Of a DNA stretch of 64,000 nt, positions 46,929 through 54,416 are shown piece after piece. The stretch comes from Pseudoduganella armeniaca (GTDB lineage Bacteria > Pseudomonadota > Gammaproteobacteria > Burkholderiales > Burkholderiaceae_D), in contig NZ_CP028324.1 of NCBI RefSeq assembly GCF_003028855.1, positions 3,162,001 through 3,226,000 of the forward strand, given 5' to 3'. The notes under the pieces were generated by a model that did not search any database, was not told the DNA's origin, and saw only the letters and a program-made list of their open reading frames with translations. Position numbers and translations under genes: made by a program. The stretch's first letter is position 1, and each line of letters begins with the position of its first letter.

Positions 46929-48010
46929 AGCAGCCGATTCCCGTCACGATCGTCACCGGTTTTCTCGGGGCCGGCAAGACCACGCTGCTGCGCAGCCTGG
47001 TCGAGAAGCGCCAGGCGCGCCGGTTGGCGCTCTTGATCAACGAATTCGGCGAGATCGCCGTCGACGGCGCGCTGGCGCGCGATGCGGCGGCAAGCGATCC
47101 GCACGTGCAGGTGGAGGATTTCGCACACGGCCTGATCGCCTACGGCGACGACGAGCGTTTCGTGCCCGCCATGCAGGCGATCGCGGCGCGCCGTGCGCAG
47201 GTCGACCACGTGTTGATCGAGACTTCCGGCCTGGCGCTGCCGACAGCCGCGATGGAGCTGCTGCAAAGCGCGGCGCTGGCCGACGACTTCATCCTTGACG
47301 CGACGCTGGCCGTGGTGGATACGCCGCTGCTGCTGGAGCGCGCCTTCGACGACGGCGCGCCGGCCACGATGTTCGAGCAGCAGCTGGCCGCGGCGGACGT
47401 CGTCGTGCTGAACAAGATCGACGGACTGGACGAGGAGGCGCTGCTGCGCGCGGAAGGCGCCGTGCGCGCCCGCGCGCCGAACGTGCGCTTCCTCGAGCTG
47501 GCCTACGACGCGCAGCTGGACATCCGCCTGGCGCTGGGCCTGCGGCTGCACCAGCCGACGCGCACCGAGCATACCCACTTCACGCCGGTGGCGACGATGC
47601 CGGGGCCGGGCGCGGCGCCGCTGGCGGCGCAGTACCGCCTGAACGGCCACGCCCATTCGGGCCTGGGGGCGCACAGCCACGGGCTGGCCACGCACAAGCA
47701 TTTCCATGAGCAGGACCCGGGCTGGCTGTCGTTCGTGCTGAAGTGCGACGCGGCGCAGGACCCGGACAAGCTGCAGGCCGCGCTGGTGGAAGCCGCGCGC
47801 GCCGAGCCGCTGCTGCGCTGCAAGGGCTATGTGCAGGCCGCGGGTGCGGAAGAACCCGTGCTGGTGCAGGGAGTGCGGACGCGCTTCGCGCTGACGCCGG
47901 CGCCATCGGCCACGCGGGCGCGCTCGCAATTGGTCTTCATCGGCTATCACCTGAGCCGCGCCAGGATCGCCGCGCTGCTGGCCGCGCGCACCGGTTGCGC
48001 ATGGCGCTGA
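46925..48010 (+). CDS. cobW: CobW-type G3E GTPase lacking the CxCC motif
   Basis: A 361-residue P-loop GTPase of the metal-handling COG0523 family. GFLGAGKT at 12-19 is Walker A, LINEFGEIAVDG is the switch segment, IETSGLALP and LNKIDGLD the other G-motifs. Where CobW proteins carry GCxCC to bind the metal, this one reads GLIAY (69-73), with no cysteines. A His-rich stretch (HAHSGLGAHSHGLATHKHFHE, about 242-262) could bind metal instead. The C-terminal CobW_C domain is present. In this operon it should deliver cobalt to a chelatase. ATG overlaps the CobJ-CobK stop. Confidence 0.9.
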   Translation: MKQPIPVTIVTGFLGAGKTTLLRSLVEKRQARRLALLINEFGEIAVDGALARDAAASDPHVQVEDFAHGLIAYGDDERFVPAMQAIAARRAQVDHVLIETSGLALPTAAMELLQSAALADDFILDATLAVVDTPLLLERAFDDGAPATMFEQQLAAADVVVLNKIDGLDEEALLRAEGAVRARAPNVRFLELAYDAQLDIRLALGLRLHQPTRTEHTHFTPVATMPGPGAAPLAAQYRLNGHAHSGLGAHSHGLATHKHFHEQDPGWLSFVLKCDAAQDPDKLQAALVEAARAEPLLRCKGYVQAAGAEEPVLVQGVRTRFALTPAPSATRARSQLVFIGYHLSRARIAALLAARTGCAWR

Positions 48011-48038
48011 TTTCACTTTTTACCTTCAAGGAGCAAAC

Positions 48039-48605
48039 ATGAAACGACAACACTCGATCGCGCTGACGGCCTTGCTGTACAGCGGCGCCGCGCTGGCGCA
48101 CCCTGGCCACGCGGAAGGCGCGCTGGCCGGCTTGCTGCACCCGCTCACGGGCCTGGACCACGTGCTGGCCATGCTGGCCGTCGGGCTGTGGGGTGCGCAA
48201 CTGGGCGGCCGCGCGCAGTGGCTGCTGCCGGCCGGCTTCGTGGCCTGCCTGGCTGCCGGTGGCGCGCTGGGAATGGCCGGCTATTCCGTGCCGCTGGTCG
48301 AAGCCGGTATCGTCACGTCGGTGCTGCTGCTGGGGATGCTGATCGGTTTCGCGGTGCGCCTGCCGGTCGGTGCCGCGCTGGCGGTCGTTGGCGTGTTCGC
48401 GCTGTTCCACGGCTTCGCCCACGGCAGCGAGATGCCGGCGCACGACAACGGCTGGCTGTACGCCGCCGGCTTTGTCGCCGCCAGCGCGATGCTGCATATT
48501 GCCGGCCTGTGGCTGGGCCGCAGCGCCTCGGCGCACGGCCGCTGGCTGCGCGGCAGCGGCGCGGCGATTTCGCTGGCCGGGGTTTGGCTGGCCATCGCGG
48601 GCTGA
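48039..48605 (+). CDS. hupE: HupE/UreJ family metal permease
   Basis: A 188-residue membrane protein with a cleavable-looking N-terminus ending ALAHPGHAEG, which places HPGH at the new N-terminus, the usual HupE arrangement. Six hydrophobic segments follow, with conserved HPLTGLDHVLAMLAVG and ALFHGFAHGSEM. HupE proteins are predicted nickel or cobalt carriers. As the last gene of a B12 operon, cobalt is the likely cargo, giving a second import route beside CbtAB. It follows cobW by 28 bases with SD AAGGAG. Confidence 0.9.
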   Translation: MKRQHSIALTALLYSGAALAHPGHAEGALAGLLHPLTGLDHVLAMLAVGLWGAQLGGRAQWLLPAGFVACLAAGGALGMAGYSVPLVEAGIVTSVLLLGMLIGFAVRLPVGAALAVVGVFALFHGFAHGSEMPAHDNGWLYAAGFVAASAMLHIAGLWLGRSASAHGRWLRGSGAAISLAGVWLAIAG

Positions 48606-48626
48606 TGTGAGCCTCCGGTGACCCAT

Positions 48627-48679
48627 GGTGACAGGCACCCATCTGCGGGTCTTCGACCCGCAGATGGGTGCCTGTCACC
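48627..48679. repeat. dispersed intergenic palindrome, copy 5
   Basis: Inverted repeat with GGTGACAGGCACC outer arm and CATCTGCGGGT inner arm, perfectly matched on the right. It is followed by GCGGGTTTTGCAAG. It lies 22 bases after the hupE stop. Confidence 0.87.
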
Positions 48680-49059
48680 GCGGGTTTTGCAAGCGGCGCG
48701 TCGGCGCATCCAGGCTTGGGGTCTGTCCCTGCAAGGGACTGACCCCGGTTTTTCGTACGGTAATGTCCGAACTTTGACCGGATGAGCTCCCAGTAAAGAG
48801 GGCAACCAAGCACCCTGCTGCGCTCTTGGGTATGGATAGACGCTAGCACGCTAAGCCATGCGGACAGTGACTGGATCAGGGGCTGTCCCTGCAAGGCACT
48901 GGCCCAAGTGTTTATCGTGCACATGGCACACGGTCGCCGTAGCGAGCAGGCCAGTCCTATCGCCTGCCAATCACGCATCGGTAACGCCGCAAGTGTTAGC
49001 GATAAAAACCGGGGTCAGTCCCCATGCGGGGACAGACCCCAACAACTGATATGACCCAT

Positions 49060-49112
49060 GGTGTCAGGCACCCATCTGCGGGTCGGAGACCCGCAGATGG
49101 GTGCCTGACACC
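49060..49112. repeat. dispersed intergenic palindrome, copy 6
   Basis: Inverted repeat like copy 5 but with GGTGTCAGGC on the left and GCCTGACACC on the right. The A-to-T change is matched by its partner. The same GCGGGTTTTGCAAG follows. Both inner arms (CATCTGCGGGTC) match copy 5. Confidence 0.87.
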
Positions 49113-49184
49113 GCGGGTTTTGCAAGCGTCCAGGCGGCGCCGGCAAACTTCGGGATCAGTCCCCGTGCGGAGACAGGCCCCAAC

Positions 49185-50405
49185 TTACAAATACTTCGCC
49201 AGCTCGATCTTGGCCACCGCATTCCGATGCACCTCATCCGGCCCGTCGGCCAGCCGCAAGGTGCGGTTCGCGGCCCACTGGTAGGCCAGCGGGAATTCGC
49301 CTGAGACGCCCGCCGCGCCGTGCGCCTGGATGGCCCAGTCCAGCACCTGCTGGGCGACGTTCGGCGCCAGCACCTTGATCATCGCGATCTCCGCCTGCGC
49401 CACCTTGTTGCCCACCGTGTCCATCATGTAGGCGGCCTTCAAGGTCAGCAACCGTGCGGTGTCGATCTGGATGCGCGCCTCGGCGACGCGTTCGCGCCAC
49501 ACGCCCTGTTCGGACAGGCGCTTGCCGAAGGCGACGCGCTCGTTCAGCCGGCGGCACATCAGCTCGAGCGCCCGTTCGGCCACGCCGATGGCGCGCATGC
49601 AGTGGTGGATGCGGCCCGGGCCCAGGCGACCCTGGGCGATCTCGAAGCCGCGGCCTTCGCCCAGCAGCAGGTTCGCTGCCGGCACGCGCACGTTCTCGAA
49701 GCGGATCTCGCAGTGGCCGTGCGGCGCGTCGTCGTAGCCGAACACCGGCAGCGGGCGCACGATCGTGATGCCCGGCGTGTCGGCCGGCACCAGGATCATC
49801 GACTGCTGCTGGTGGCGCGCCGCTTCCGGGTCGGTCTTGCCCATCACGATGAACAGCTTGCAGCGCGGGTCGCCGGCCCCGGAAATCCACCATTTATGGC
49901 CATCGATGACGTAGTCGTCGCCATCGCGGCGGATGCGGGTGGCGATATTGGTCGCGTCCGACGAGGCCACCGCCGGTTCCGTCATCGCGAACGCGGAGCG
50001 GATCTCGCCGCGCAGCAGCGGTTCCAGCCACTGCCGCTTGTGCTCCTCGCTGCCGTAGCGCTCCAGCGTTTCCATATTGCCGGTGTCCGGCGCGGCGCAG
50101 TTGAACACCTCCGGCGCCCACGGCACCCGGCCCATGATCTCGCACAGCGGCGCGTAGTCCAGGTTGGACAGTCCCTCCGGTGCGCGCGGCGAGCGTGGCA
50201 GGAACAGGTTCCACAATCCCTGCTCGCGCGCGAGCGGCTTCAGGCGCTCGATCAAGGTGGTGGGAATCCAGCGGTTGCCCTGCGTGCGCCCATTCTCGTC
50301 CACTTCCTTCTCGAAGGAGTGCTCGTTGGGGTAGATATGTTCGTCCATGAACGCCACCAGCCGGGCGCGCAGGTCCTGGCAACGGTCCGAATACTCGAAA
50401 TCCAT
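49185..50405 (-). CDS. acyl-CoA dehydrogenase, ACAD10/11-like
   Basis: A 406-residue dehydrogenase with FAMTEPAVASSDATNIAT (FAD loop), VIDGHKWWISGAGDPRCK, and a C-terminal QAHGAAGVSGEFPLAYQW. ASSDATNI and WWISGAGDPRC are typical of the ACAD10/11 and LvaC group. The gene sits ten bases after an aminoglycoside-phosphotransferase-like kinase, and the same two domains are fused in animal ACAD10/11. Known function of the pair in that group (Pseudomonas putida LvaA/LvaC, human ACAD11) is conversion of 4-hydroxyacyl-CoA via a 4-phospho intermediate. Transfer of that function here is inference; an ordinary long-chain dehydrogenase is the alternative. Confidence 0.85.
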   Translation of the reverse strand: MDFEYSDRCQDLRARLVAFMDEHIYPNEHSFEKEVDENGRTQGNRWIPTTLIERLKPLAREQGLWNLFLPRSPRAPEGLSNLDYAPLCEIMGRVPWAPEVFNCAAPDTGNMETLERYGSEEHKRQWLEPLLRGEIRSAFAMTEPAVASSDATNIATRIRRDGDDYVIDGHKWWISGAGDPRCKLFIVMGKTDPEAARHQQQSMILVPADTPGITIVRPLPVFGYDDAPHGHCEIRFENVRVPAANLLLGEGRGFEIAQGRLGPGRIHHCMRAIGVAERALELMCRRLNERVAFGKRLSEQGVWRERVAEARIQIDTARLLTLKAAYMMDTVGNKVAQAEIAMIKVLAPNVAQQVLDWAIQAHGAAGVSGEFPLAYQWAANRTLRLADGPDEVHRNAVAKIELAKYL

Positions 50406-50415
50406 GCGACTCTCC

Positions 50416-51489
50416 TCAAGCGACAGGTTTGCCCTGGGCGTACGACCAGCCCAGTTCGGCCATCGGCCGTGCCATTTTCCCGGACTGCAGTGCCTGTGCG
50501 CTGGCGGCCGTGCCGTCCACGTAGCGCTTCATGATGCCCTGCATGATCGACGCCAGCCGGAACATATTGAAGGCCAGGTAGAAACCGAAGTCCTCCAGCC
50601 GGATCGTGCGGCCGGTGCGCTGCGCATACTTTTCGATGTACTCCTGTTGCGACGGGATGCCCAGCGCGGCGAGATCGAGGCCGCCGATGCCGCGGAACTG
50701 GCCCGGCTGGATGTGCCAGCTCATGCAGTGGTAGCTGAAGTCGGCGAACGGATGGCCCAGCGTGGACAGCTCCCAGTCCAGCACCGCCAGGATGCGCGGT
50801 TCGGTGGGGTGGAAGATCATGTTGTCCAGGCGGTAGTCGCCGTGCACGATGGACGTCTCGTCGCCCGGCGGGATGTGTGCCGGCAGCCAGGCGATCAACT
50901 GGTCCATCGCCTCGATGGTCTCGGTCTGCGAGGCCTGGTACTGCTTGGTCCAGCGCTCGATCTGGCGCGCGAAGTAGTTGCCCGGCTTGCCGTAATCGGC
51001 CAGGCCGATCGCCGCGTAGTCGATCGTGTGCAACTGGGCGATCACGCGATTCTGCTCGTCGTAGATCGCCGCGCGCTCGGCCGGCGTCATGCCGGGCAGT
51101 GCCTGGTCCCACAGCACCCGGCCCTCGATGAATTCCATCACATAGAAGGCGCGCCCGATCACGCTCTCGTCCAGGCACAGCGCATACTGGCGCGGTGCCG
51201 GGAAGCCGGCCTTGCTCAGCGCATCCATCACGCGGTATTCGCGGTCGATGGCGTGCGCCGACGGCAGCAGCTTGGTCGCCGGCGCCGGCTTGGTGCGCAG
51301 TACGTAGCGGGCCGCGCCGATGGCCAGCTTGAAGGTGGGGTTGGATTGGCCGCCCTTGAACTGCTCGGCGTGGAGCTCACCCGCGGCCGGGTAGCCCTCG
51401 ACGTTGGCGCGCAGCCAGGTGTCCAGCGCGGCCGTGTCGAACTGGTGGCGTTCCGACACGGGCTTGGTGCCCATGAATTCCTCGAACAT
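50416..51489 (-). CDS. phosphotransferase (APH fold), ACAD10/11-kinase-like
   Basis: A 357-residue kinase of the APH/choline-kinase fold. FKGGQSNPTFKL is the nucleotide loop, YVLRTKPAPATKLLPSAHA holds the conserved Lys, IVHGDYRLDNMIFHP is the catalytic Brenner motif, and VLDWELSTLGHP is the Mg-binding DxD-type motif. The match to the kinase half of ACAD10/11 and to LvaA is good. Cytoplasmic. Together with the dehydrogenase it forms a two-gene operon. ATG 51489 has CAGGAGACAC upstream. Confidence 0.85.
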   Translation of the reverse strand: MFEEFMGTKPVSERHQFDTAALDTWLRANVEGYPAAGELHAEQFKGGQSNPTFKLAIGAARYVLRTKPAPATKLLPSAHAIDREYRVMDALSKAGFPAPRQYALCLDESVIGRAFYVMEFIEGRVLWDQALPGMTPAERAAIYDEQNRVIAQLHTIDYAAIGLADYGKPGNYFARQIERWTKQYQASQTETIEAMDQLIAWLPAHIPPGDETSIVHGDYRLDNMIFHPTEPRILAVLDWELSTLGHPFADFSYHCMSWHIQPGQFRGIGGLDLAALGIPSQQEYIEKYAQRTGRTIRLEDFGFYLAFNMFRLASIMQGIMKRYVDGTAASAQALQSGKMARPMAELGWSYAQGKPVA

Positions 51490-51513
51490 CGTGTCTCCTG
51501 TTCATTGTTGTCT

Positions 51514-51574
51514 GAACGATTCTAGCGCTATTTGAGGAAAAATCGGAAAAAAGAGCGAACGAACGTGCTATTTA
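51514..51574 (-). promoter_or_regulatory. predicted promoter/operator of the kinase-dehydrogenase operon
   Basis: On the minus strand TAGAAT (51524-51519) forms a -10 about 30 bases before the start codon; TTCCGA (51548-51543) is a weak -35. On the plus strand the word GAACGAACGTGCTATTT at 51558-51574 matches the operator at 28223-28239 in 16 of 17 positions. A looser half, GAACGATTCTAGCGCTATTT, covers the -10 (51515-51534). The gene-free gap 51490-51567 is unusually AT-rich for this genome. Confidence 0.45.
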
Positions 51575-52290
51575 TTTTGTTGTGAAAGCGGGCGAAACTT
51601 CAGGTACTGCGCCAGCAGCTGTTCCATCGTCGTGCTGCGGGTGTGCTGGTGCAGCGGCGTGGTGGGCGCCTGGTTCGAGAAGCGCACCACCCAGTCGTTC
51701 GGTGCGGCGCCCACGTCGAGCGCATTGATGCAACCGGGCGCCTGCGACAGGTTGCCGAGGAACAGGCGCTGGCCTGTCAGCGCATACGACAGGATGGCGC
51801 GGTTGACCCCGCCGTGCAGTACCAGCAGCACGGTGTCCCACGACGGGTCGGCGCGCAGCCGTTCCAGCGCAGGGAACACGCGGTCCATCAGCTCGGCCAC
51901 CGATTCGCCGCCCAGGAAGCGCTTGTGCTCCGCCACCACGCCGTCGAAGGCGCCGGTAAACGCCTCGTGCAGGGATTCGTCGGGAATGGCGGACAGCTTG
52001 CCGCCTTGGATCTCGACCAGCTCGGGCCATACTTCCAGTTCGACCTGCTGGCCCGTCTCGGCCAGCACGCGCCGCGCCGTCTCGACGGTGCGCGGCAGGC
52101 CGGAGACGATTACCCGGTCGAAGCGCACGCCCTGCGTGGCGAACAGCTGGCCGGCGGCGCTGGCCTGGGCGCGGCCGTCTTCGTTCAGCGGCACCGTTTC
52201 GGGCAGCACCGGCTTGCCGGCCGCGTCGAAGTAGGTCACGCTGCCGTGCCGCATCAGGAAGATGCGGCGGCGTTCGGTCGGCGCCGCCAT
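51568..52290 (-). CDS. histidine phosphatase family protein
   Basis: A 240-residue phosphatase of the phosphoglycerate-mutase fold. FLMRHGSVTY carries the catalytic RHG, SGLPRTVETA the second Arg, and LVLHGGVNRAI the second His. Substrate is unknown; the family includes phosphoglycerate mutases, SixA and cobalamin phosphatase CobC. It starts at the pilin gene's stop (TGATG), so it is translated with the pilus genes, although its role there is not obvious. A CobC role for the B12 cluster 3.5 kb away is possible but unproven. Confidence 0.85.
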   Translation of the reverse strand: MAAPTERRRIFLMRHGSVTYFDAAGKPVLPETVPLNEDGRAQASAAGQLFATQGVRFDRVIVSGLPRTVETARRVLAETGQQVELEVWPELVEIQGGKLSAIPDESLHEAFTGAFDGVVAEHKRFLGGESVAELMDRVFPALERLRADPSWDTVLLVLHGGVNRAILSYALTGQRLFLGNLSQAPGCINALDVGAAPNDWVVRFSNQAPTTPLHQHTRSTTMEQLLAQYLKFRPLSQQNK

Positions 52291-52862
52291 CAGAAGAACA
52301 CCGCCGTGCGCACGATGATCGTGCCGTTGTTGGTGTATGGCCCGGTGGCGCGCACGGCGCCGCTGTCGGCCTTGCCGTCGTCCAGTTTTGCGTCGAGCTG
52401 CTCGGAGAAGGTGTCCGGCAGGTTGTCCAGGCGGATGCCGTTGCCGCCGCGGTTGCCGACCACGTCGTTGAAGATGTACACCGCGCCGCCCTGGGCGCTG
52501 GTCATGAAGTCCGTCGTGCCGTTGAAGGAGCCGGTGATGAAGCCGCCCAGCGCCAGGTGCTGCGGCGCCAGCTGGTATTCGGCGATCTGGCCGTCGCCAT
52601 TGCCGTTGCCGCTGGCGCCCGGCACGTGCGCGGTGGCCTGGGCATCGTCGCCCGGCAGCGCGCGGAACTTGTCCTGGTAGGCGTTGACGGCGGCCTGCAG
52701 CGACGTGGCCTGCTGGATCACGTTCTTCACCTTGGCGTTGTCGATCAGGCTCTGGCCCTTCAGCACGCCGCCCAGCAGCAGACCGATGATGACAAGGACG
52801 ATGGCGATTTCCACCAGCGTGAAGCCGGCCTGGGGGTTGGTGCGGGGCGAACTGCAGTGCAT
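52290..52862 (-). CDS. type IV pilin-like prepilin, major-pilin candidate
   Basis: A 190-residue prepilin. A short leader (MHCSSPRTNPQAG) precedes the cleavage site G/FTLVEIAIVLVIIGLLLGG with Glu5, then a helix and a globular domain (QYQ-rich, Gly/Asn loops), ending TGPYTNNGTIIVRTAVFF. AAAAAGGAG is seven bases before ATG 52862. I chose this start since the longer frame would add 33 basic residues. It is the most strongly canonical pilin in the cluster. Its TGA overlaps the phosphatase ATG. Confidence 0.86.
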   Translation of the reverse strand: MHCSSPRTNPQAGFTLVEIAIVLVIIGLLLGGVLKGQSLIDNAKVKNVIQQATSLQAAVNAYQDKFRALPGDDAQATAHVPGASGNGNGDGQIAEYQLAPQHLALGGFITGSFNGTTDFMTSAQGGAVYIFNDVVGNRGGNGIRLDNLPDTFSEQLDAKLDDGKADSGAVRATGPYTNNGTIIVRTAVFF

Positions 52863-52893
52863 GTACGAACTCCTTTTTGCGGATAACCACATC

Positions 52894-53637
52894 TTACAAG
52901 CCCGGCGCCGATCGCGCAGCAGGAACCGTGCGACGGGCCGCGGCGGCAGGCTTGCGCACATTCAGCTCATCCAGGCGGCGGGCCAGGAAGCGCAGCTCGT
53001 TCGGGTCCGTCACCTGGCCGCCGGCCAGCAGGGCACCGATGACGGCGCGCGCGGCCGCCGGCTCGTCCATATCCTCCAGCACGAACGCTTCCAGCTGGCG
53101 CGCCCAGGCCGGCGCCGCTATGCCCGCGCGCAGCCGCAGCGCGCGGGCATAGCGGCGCGCCAGCGGCAGGTCGTGCAGGCGGTGGCGGGCGATCAGCGCG
53201 GCCTGCGCCAGCCAGGGCCAGCGCGCCGTGGGATCGGCGTCGAACGCACGCTCGACGAAGGCCAGCATGACGCGCACTCGCGTCGGATCGGGCACCGCCG
53301 CGTACACCTGGCTGGCCGCCACCAGCGGGTAGCGGCCACGTGGATCGAGCGCCAGCGCCAGGTCCAGCCACTGCGCCACGCGCGCGTAGTCCAGCGCGCG
53401 CAGCGGCTGGGCGCCGCCGGCCTGGGCGTCCTGGGCTTGCAGGATGAGCATCGCCAGCCGGGCCAGCGCGGCATCCTCGCCCAGCCCGGCCAGCCGCAGC
53501 GCGGCCGGTGCCGGCGCCGGCGACAACGCCGCCGCGCCGATGCCGGGGACCGGTACCCAGGCGCGCCAGGCCAGTTGCGCGGCCAGCGCAAGCGCCAGCA
53601 GCAGCACGCTGGCGATGGAGGCGCGCCGGCGCGGCAT
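52894..53637 (-). CDS. hypothetical TPR-like membrane-anchored protein of the pilus cluster
   Basis: A 247-residue protein with an N-terminal membrane anchor or signal (SIASVLLLALALAAQLAW). An all-helical, Ala/Arg-rich body follows, with repeating helix pairs such as ARVAQWLDLALALDPRGRYP, reminiscent of tetratricopeptide repeats. No known family. The start shares bases with the stop of the permease-like gene (TGATG), so it belongs to the pilus operon. It could be a periplasmic assembly scaffold; this is a guess from position. Confidence 0.6.
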   Translation of the reverse strand: MPRRRASIASVLLLALALAAQLAWRAWVPVPGIGAAALSPAPAPAALRLAGLGEDAALARLAMLILQAQDAQAGGAQPLRALDYARVAQWLDLALALDPRGRYPLVAASQVYAAVPDPTRVRVMLAFVERAFDADPTARWPWLAQAALIARHRLHDLPLARRYARALRLRAGIAAPAWARQLEAFVLEDMDEPAAARAVIGALLAGGQVTDPNELRFLARRLDELNVRKPAAAARRTVPAARSAPGL

Positions 53638-54416
53638 CAGAACTCCCGGCGCTGCAGGTCGACCAGGCTGGCTGCCGTCAGCAGGGCCAGGTAGATCGCC
53701 GTCTGGCCCAGCATGGCCGCCGCGTCGGCGCCGCGTCCCGTGTCGTACAGCAGCCACTCGGCGCGCGCGAACGTGTCCAGCCGGGGCAGCAGGAACGCGA
53801 CGGCATCGGCGGCCGGCGCGACCAGGCGCGAACTGCTTTCGGCATCGTGCGCCAGCGCCCGCAGGATGCCGGCCACCCGCGCCAGCAGGTAGAAGCCCAG
53901 GGTGGCGCACAGCGCCGGGGCGGCGTGGCCGAGTCCCAGCGCGCAGAACACGGCAAAGGCGGCCACGATCCACAGTTCGCACAGCAGCCCCAAGCTCCAC
54001 AGCGCGGCCTGGGCCGGCGCGGCGTGCCAGCCCACCAGCACGGCGGCCGGCAACGCGACCAGCACGGCCAGCAGCGCGAAGCCGGCCAGGCGGCCCAGCA
54101 GCCACACGGCGCGCCCGGCCGGCAAGGCCAGCAGCATCTCGGCCTGCTTGTCGTGCGCCTCGCGCACGACGCTGGCGACCGTGAACACGGCCACGATGCC
54201 CGCGCCGGCGCAGCGCAGCAGCGCTGCCAGCAGCGCGGCCTGGGTGGCGCGGGTGTCGGTCAGCGCCAGCGCGCCGATGAAGCCGGACAGGCCGGCACCG
54301 GCCAGCAGCAGGACCAGCAGCAGCCAGGGCAGCCGCCCGCGCAGCGCCTCGCGCAGCGTGTCCGCGGCCACCACGCGGCCGATGCGCAGCGCGGCCGGGG
54401 CGAAACCTGCCGTCAT
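53637..54416 (-). CDS. ABC-2-type permease-like membrane protein in the pilus operon
   Basis: A 259-residue protein with about six hydrophobic segments and the general look of an ABC-2 type permease (AADTLREALRGRLPWLLLVLL at the start, typical of NosY/ABC-2 proteins). REAHDKQAEMLLALPAGR is a cytoplasmic loop similar to the ATPase contact loop. No ABC ATPase gene is adjacent in this window. It overlaps the pilin upstream by ATGA and the next gene by TGATG. Substrate and partner are unknown. Confidence 0.6.
   Translation of the reverse strand: MTAGFAPAALRIGRVVAADTLREALRGRLPWLLLVLLLAGAGLSGFIGALALTDTRATQAALLAALLRCAGAGIVAVFTVASVVREAHDKQAEMLLALPAGRAVWLLGRLAGFALLAVLVALPAAVLVGWHAAPAQAALWSLGLLCELWIVAAFAVFCALGLGHAAPALCATLGFYLLARVAGILRALAHDAESSSRLVAPAADAVAFLLPRLDTFARAEWLLYDTGRGADAAAMLGQTAIYLALLTAASLVDLQRREF

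Larger units (their letters stand above)
48606..49184. other. repeat-rich intergenic island between convergent hupE and acyl-CoA dehydrogenase
   Basis: 579 bases without a gene. It contains two GGTGACAGGC-type palindromes (separately listed) and at least four elements of a second family built on GGGGTCAGTCCC and GGGACAGACCCC: 48718-48746, 48879-48905, 49011-49040 and 49152-49181. The rest (48760-48870, 48910-49000) has no recognisable gene. Confidence 0.7.

Noticed and set aside
48627..49181. CRISPR array between hupE and the dehydrogenase
   Set aside because: The elements are self-complementary palindromes of two kinds at irregular spacing, with no constant direct repeat and no cas genes.
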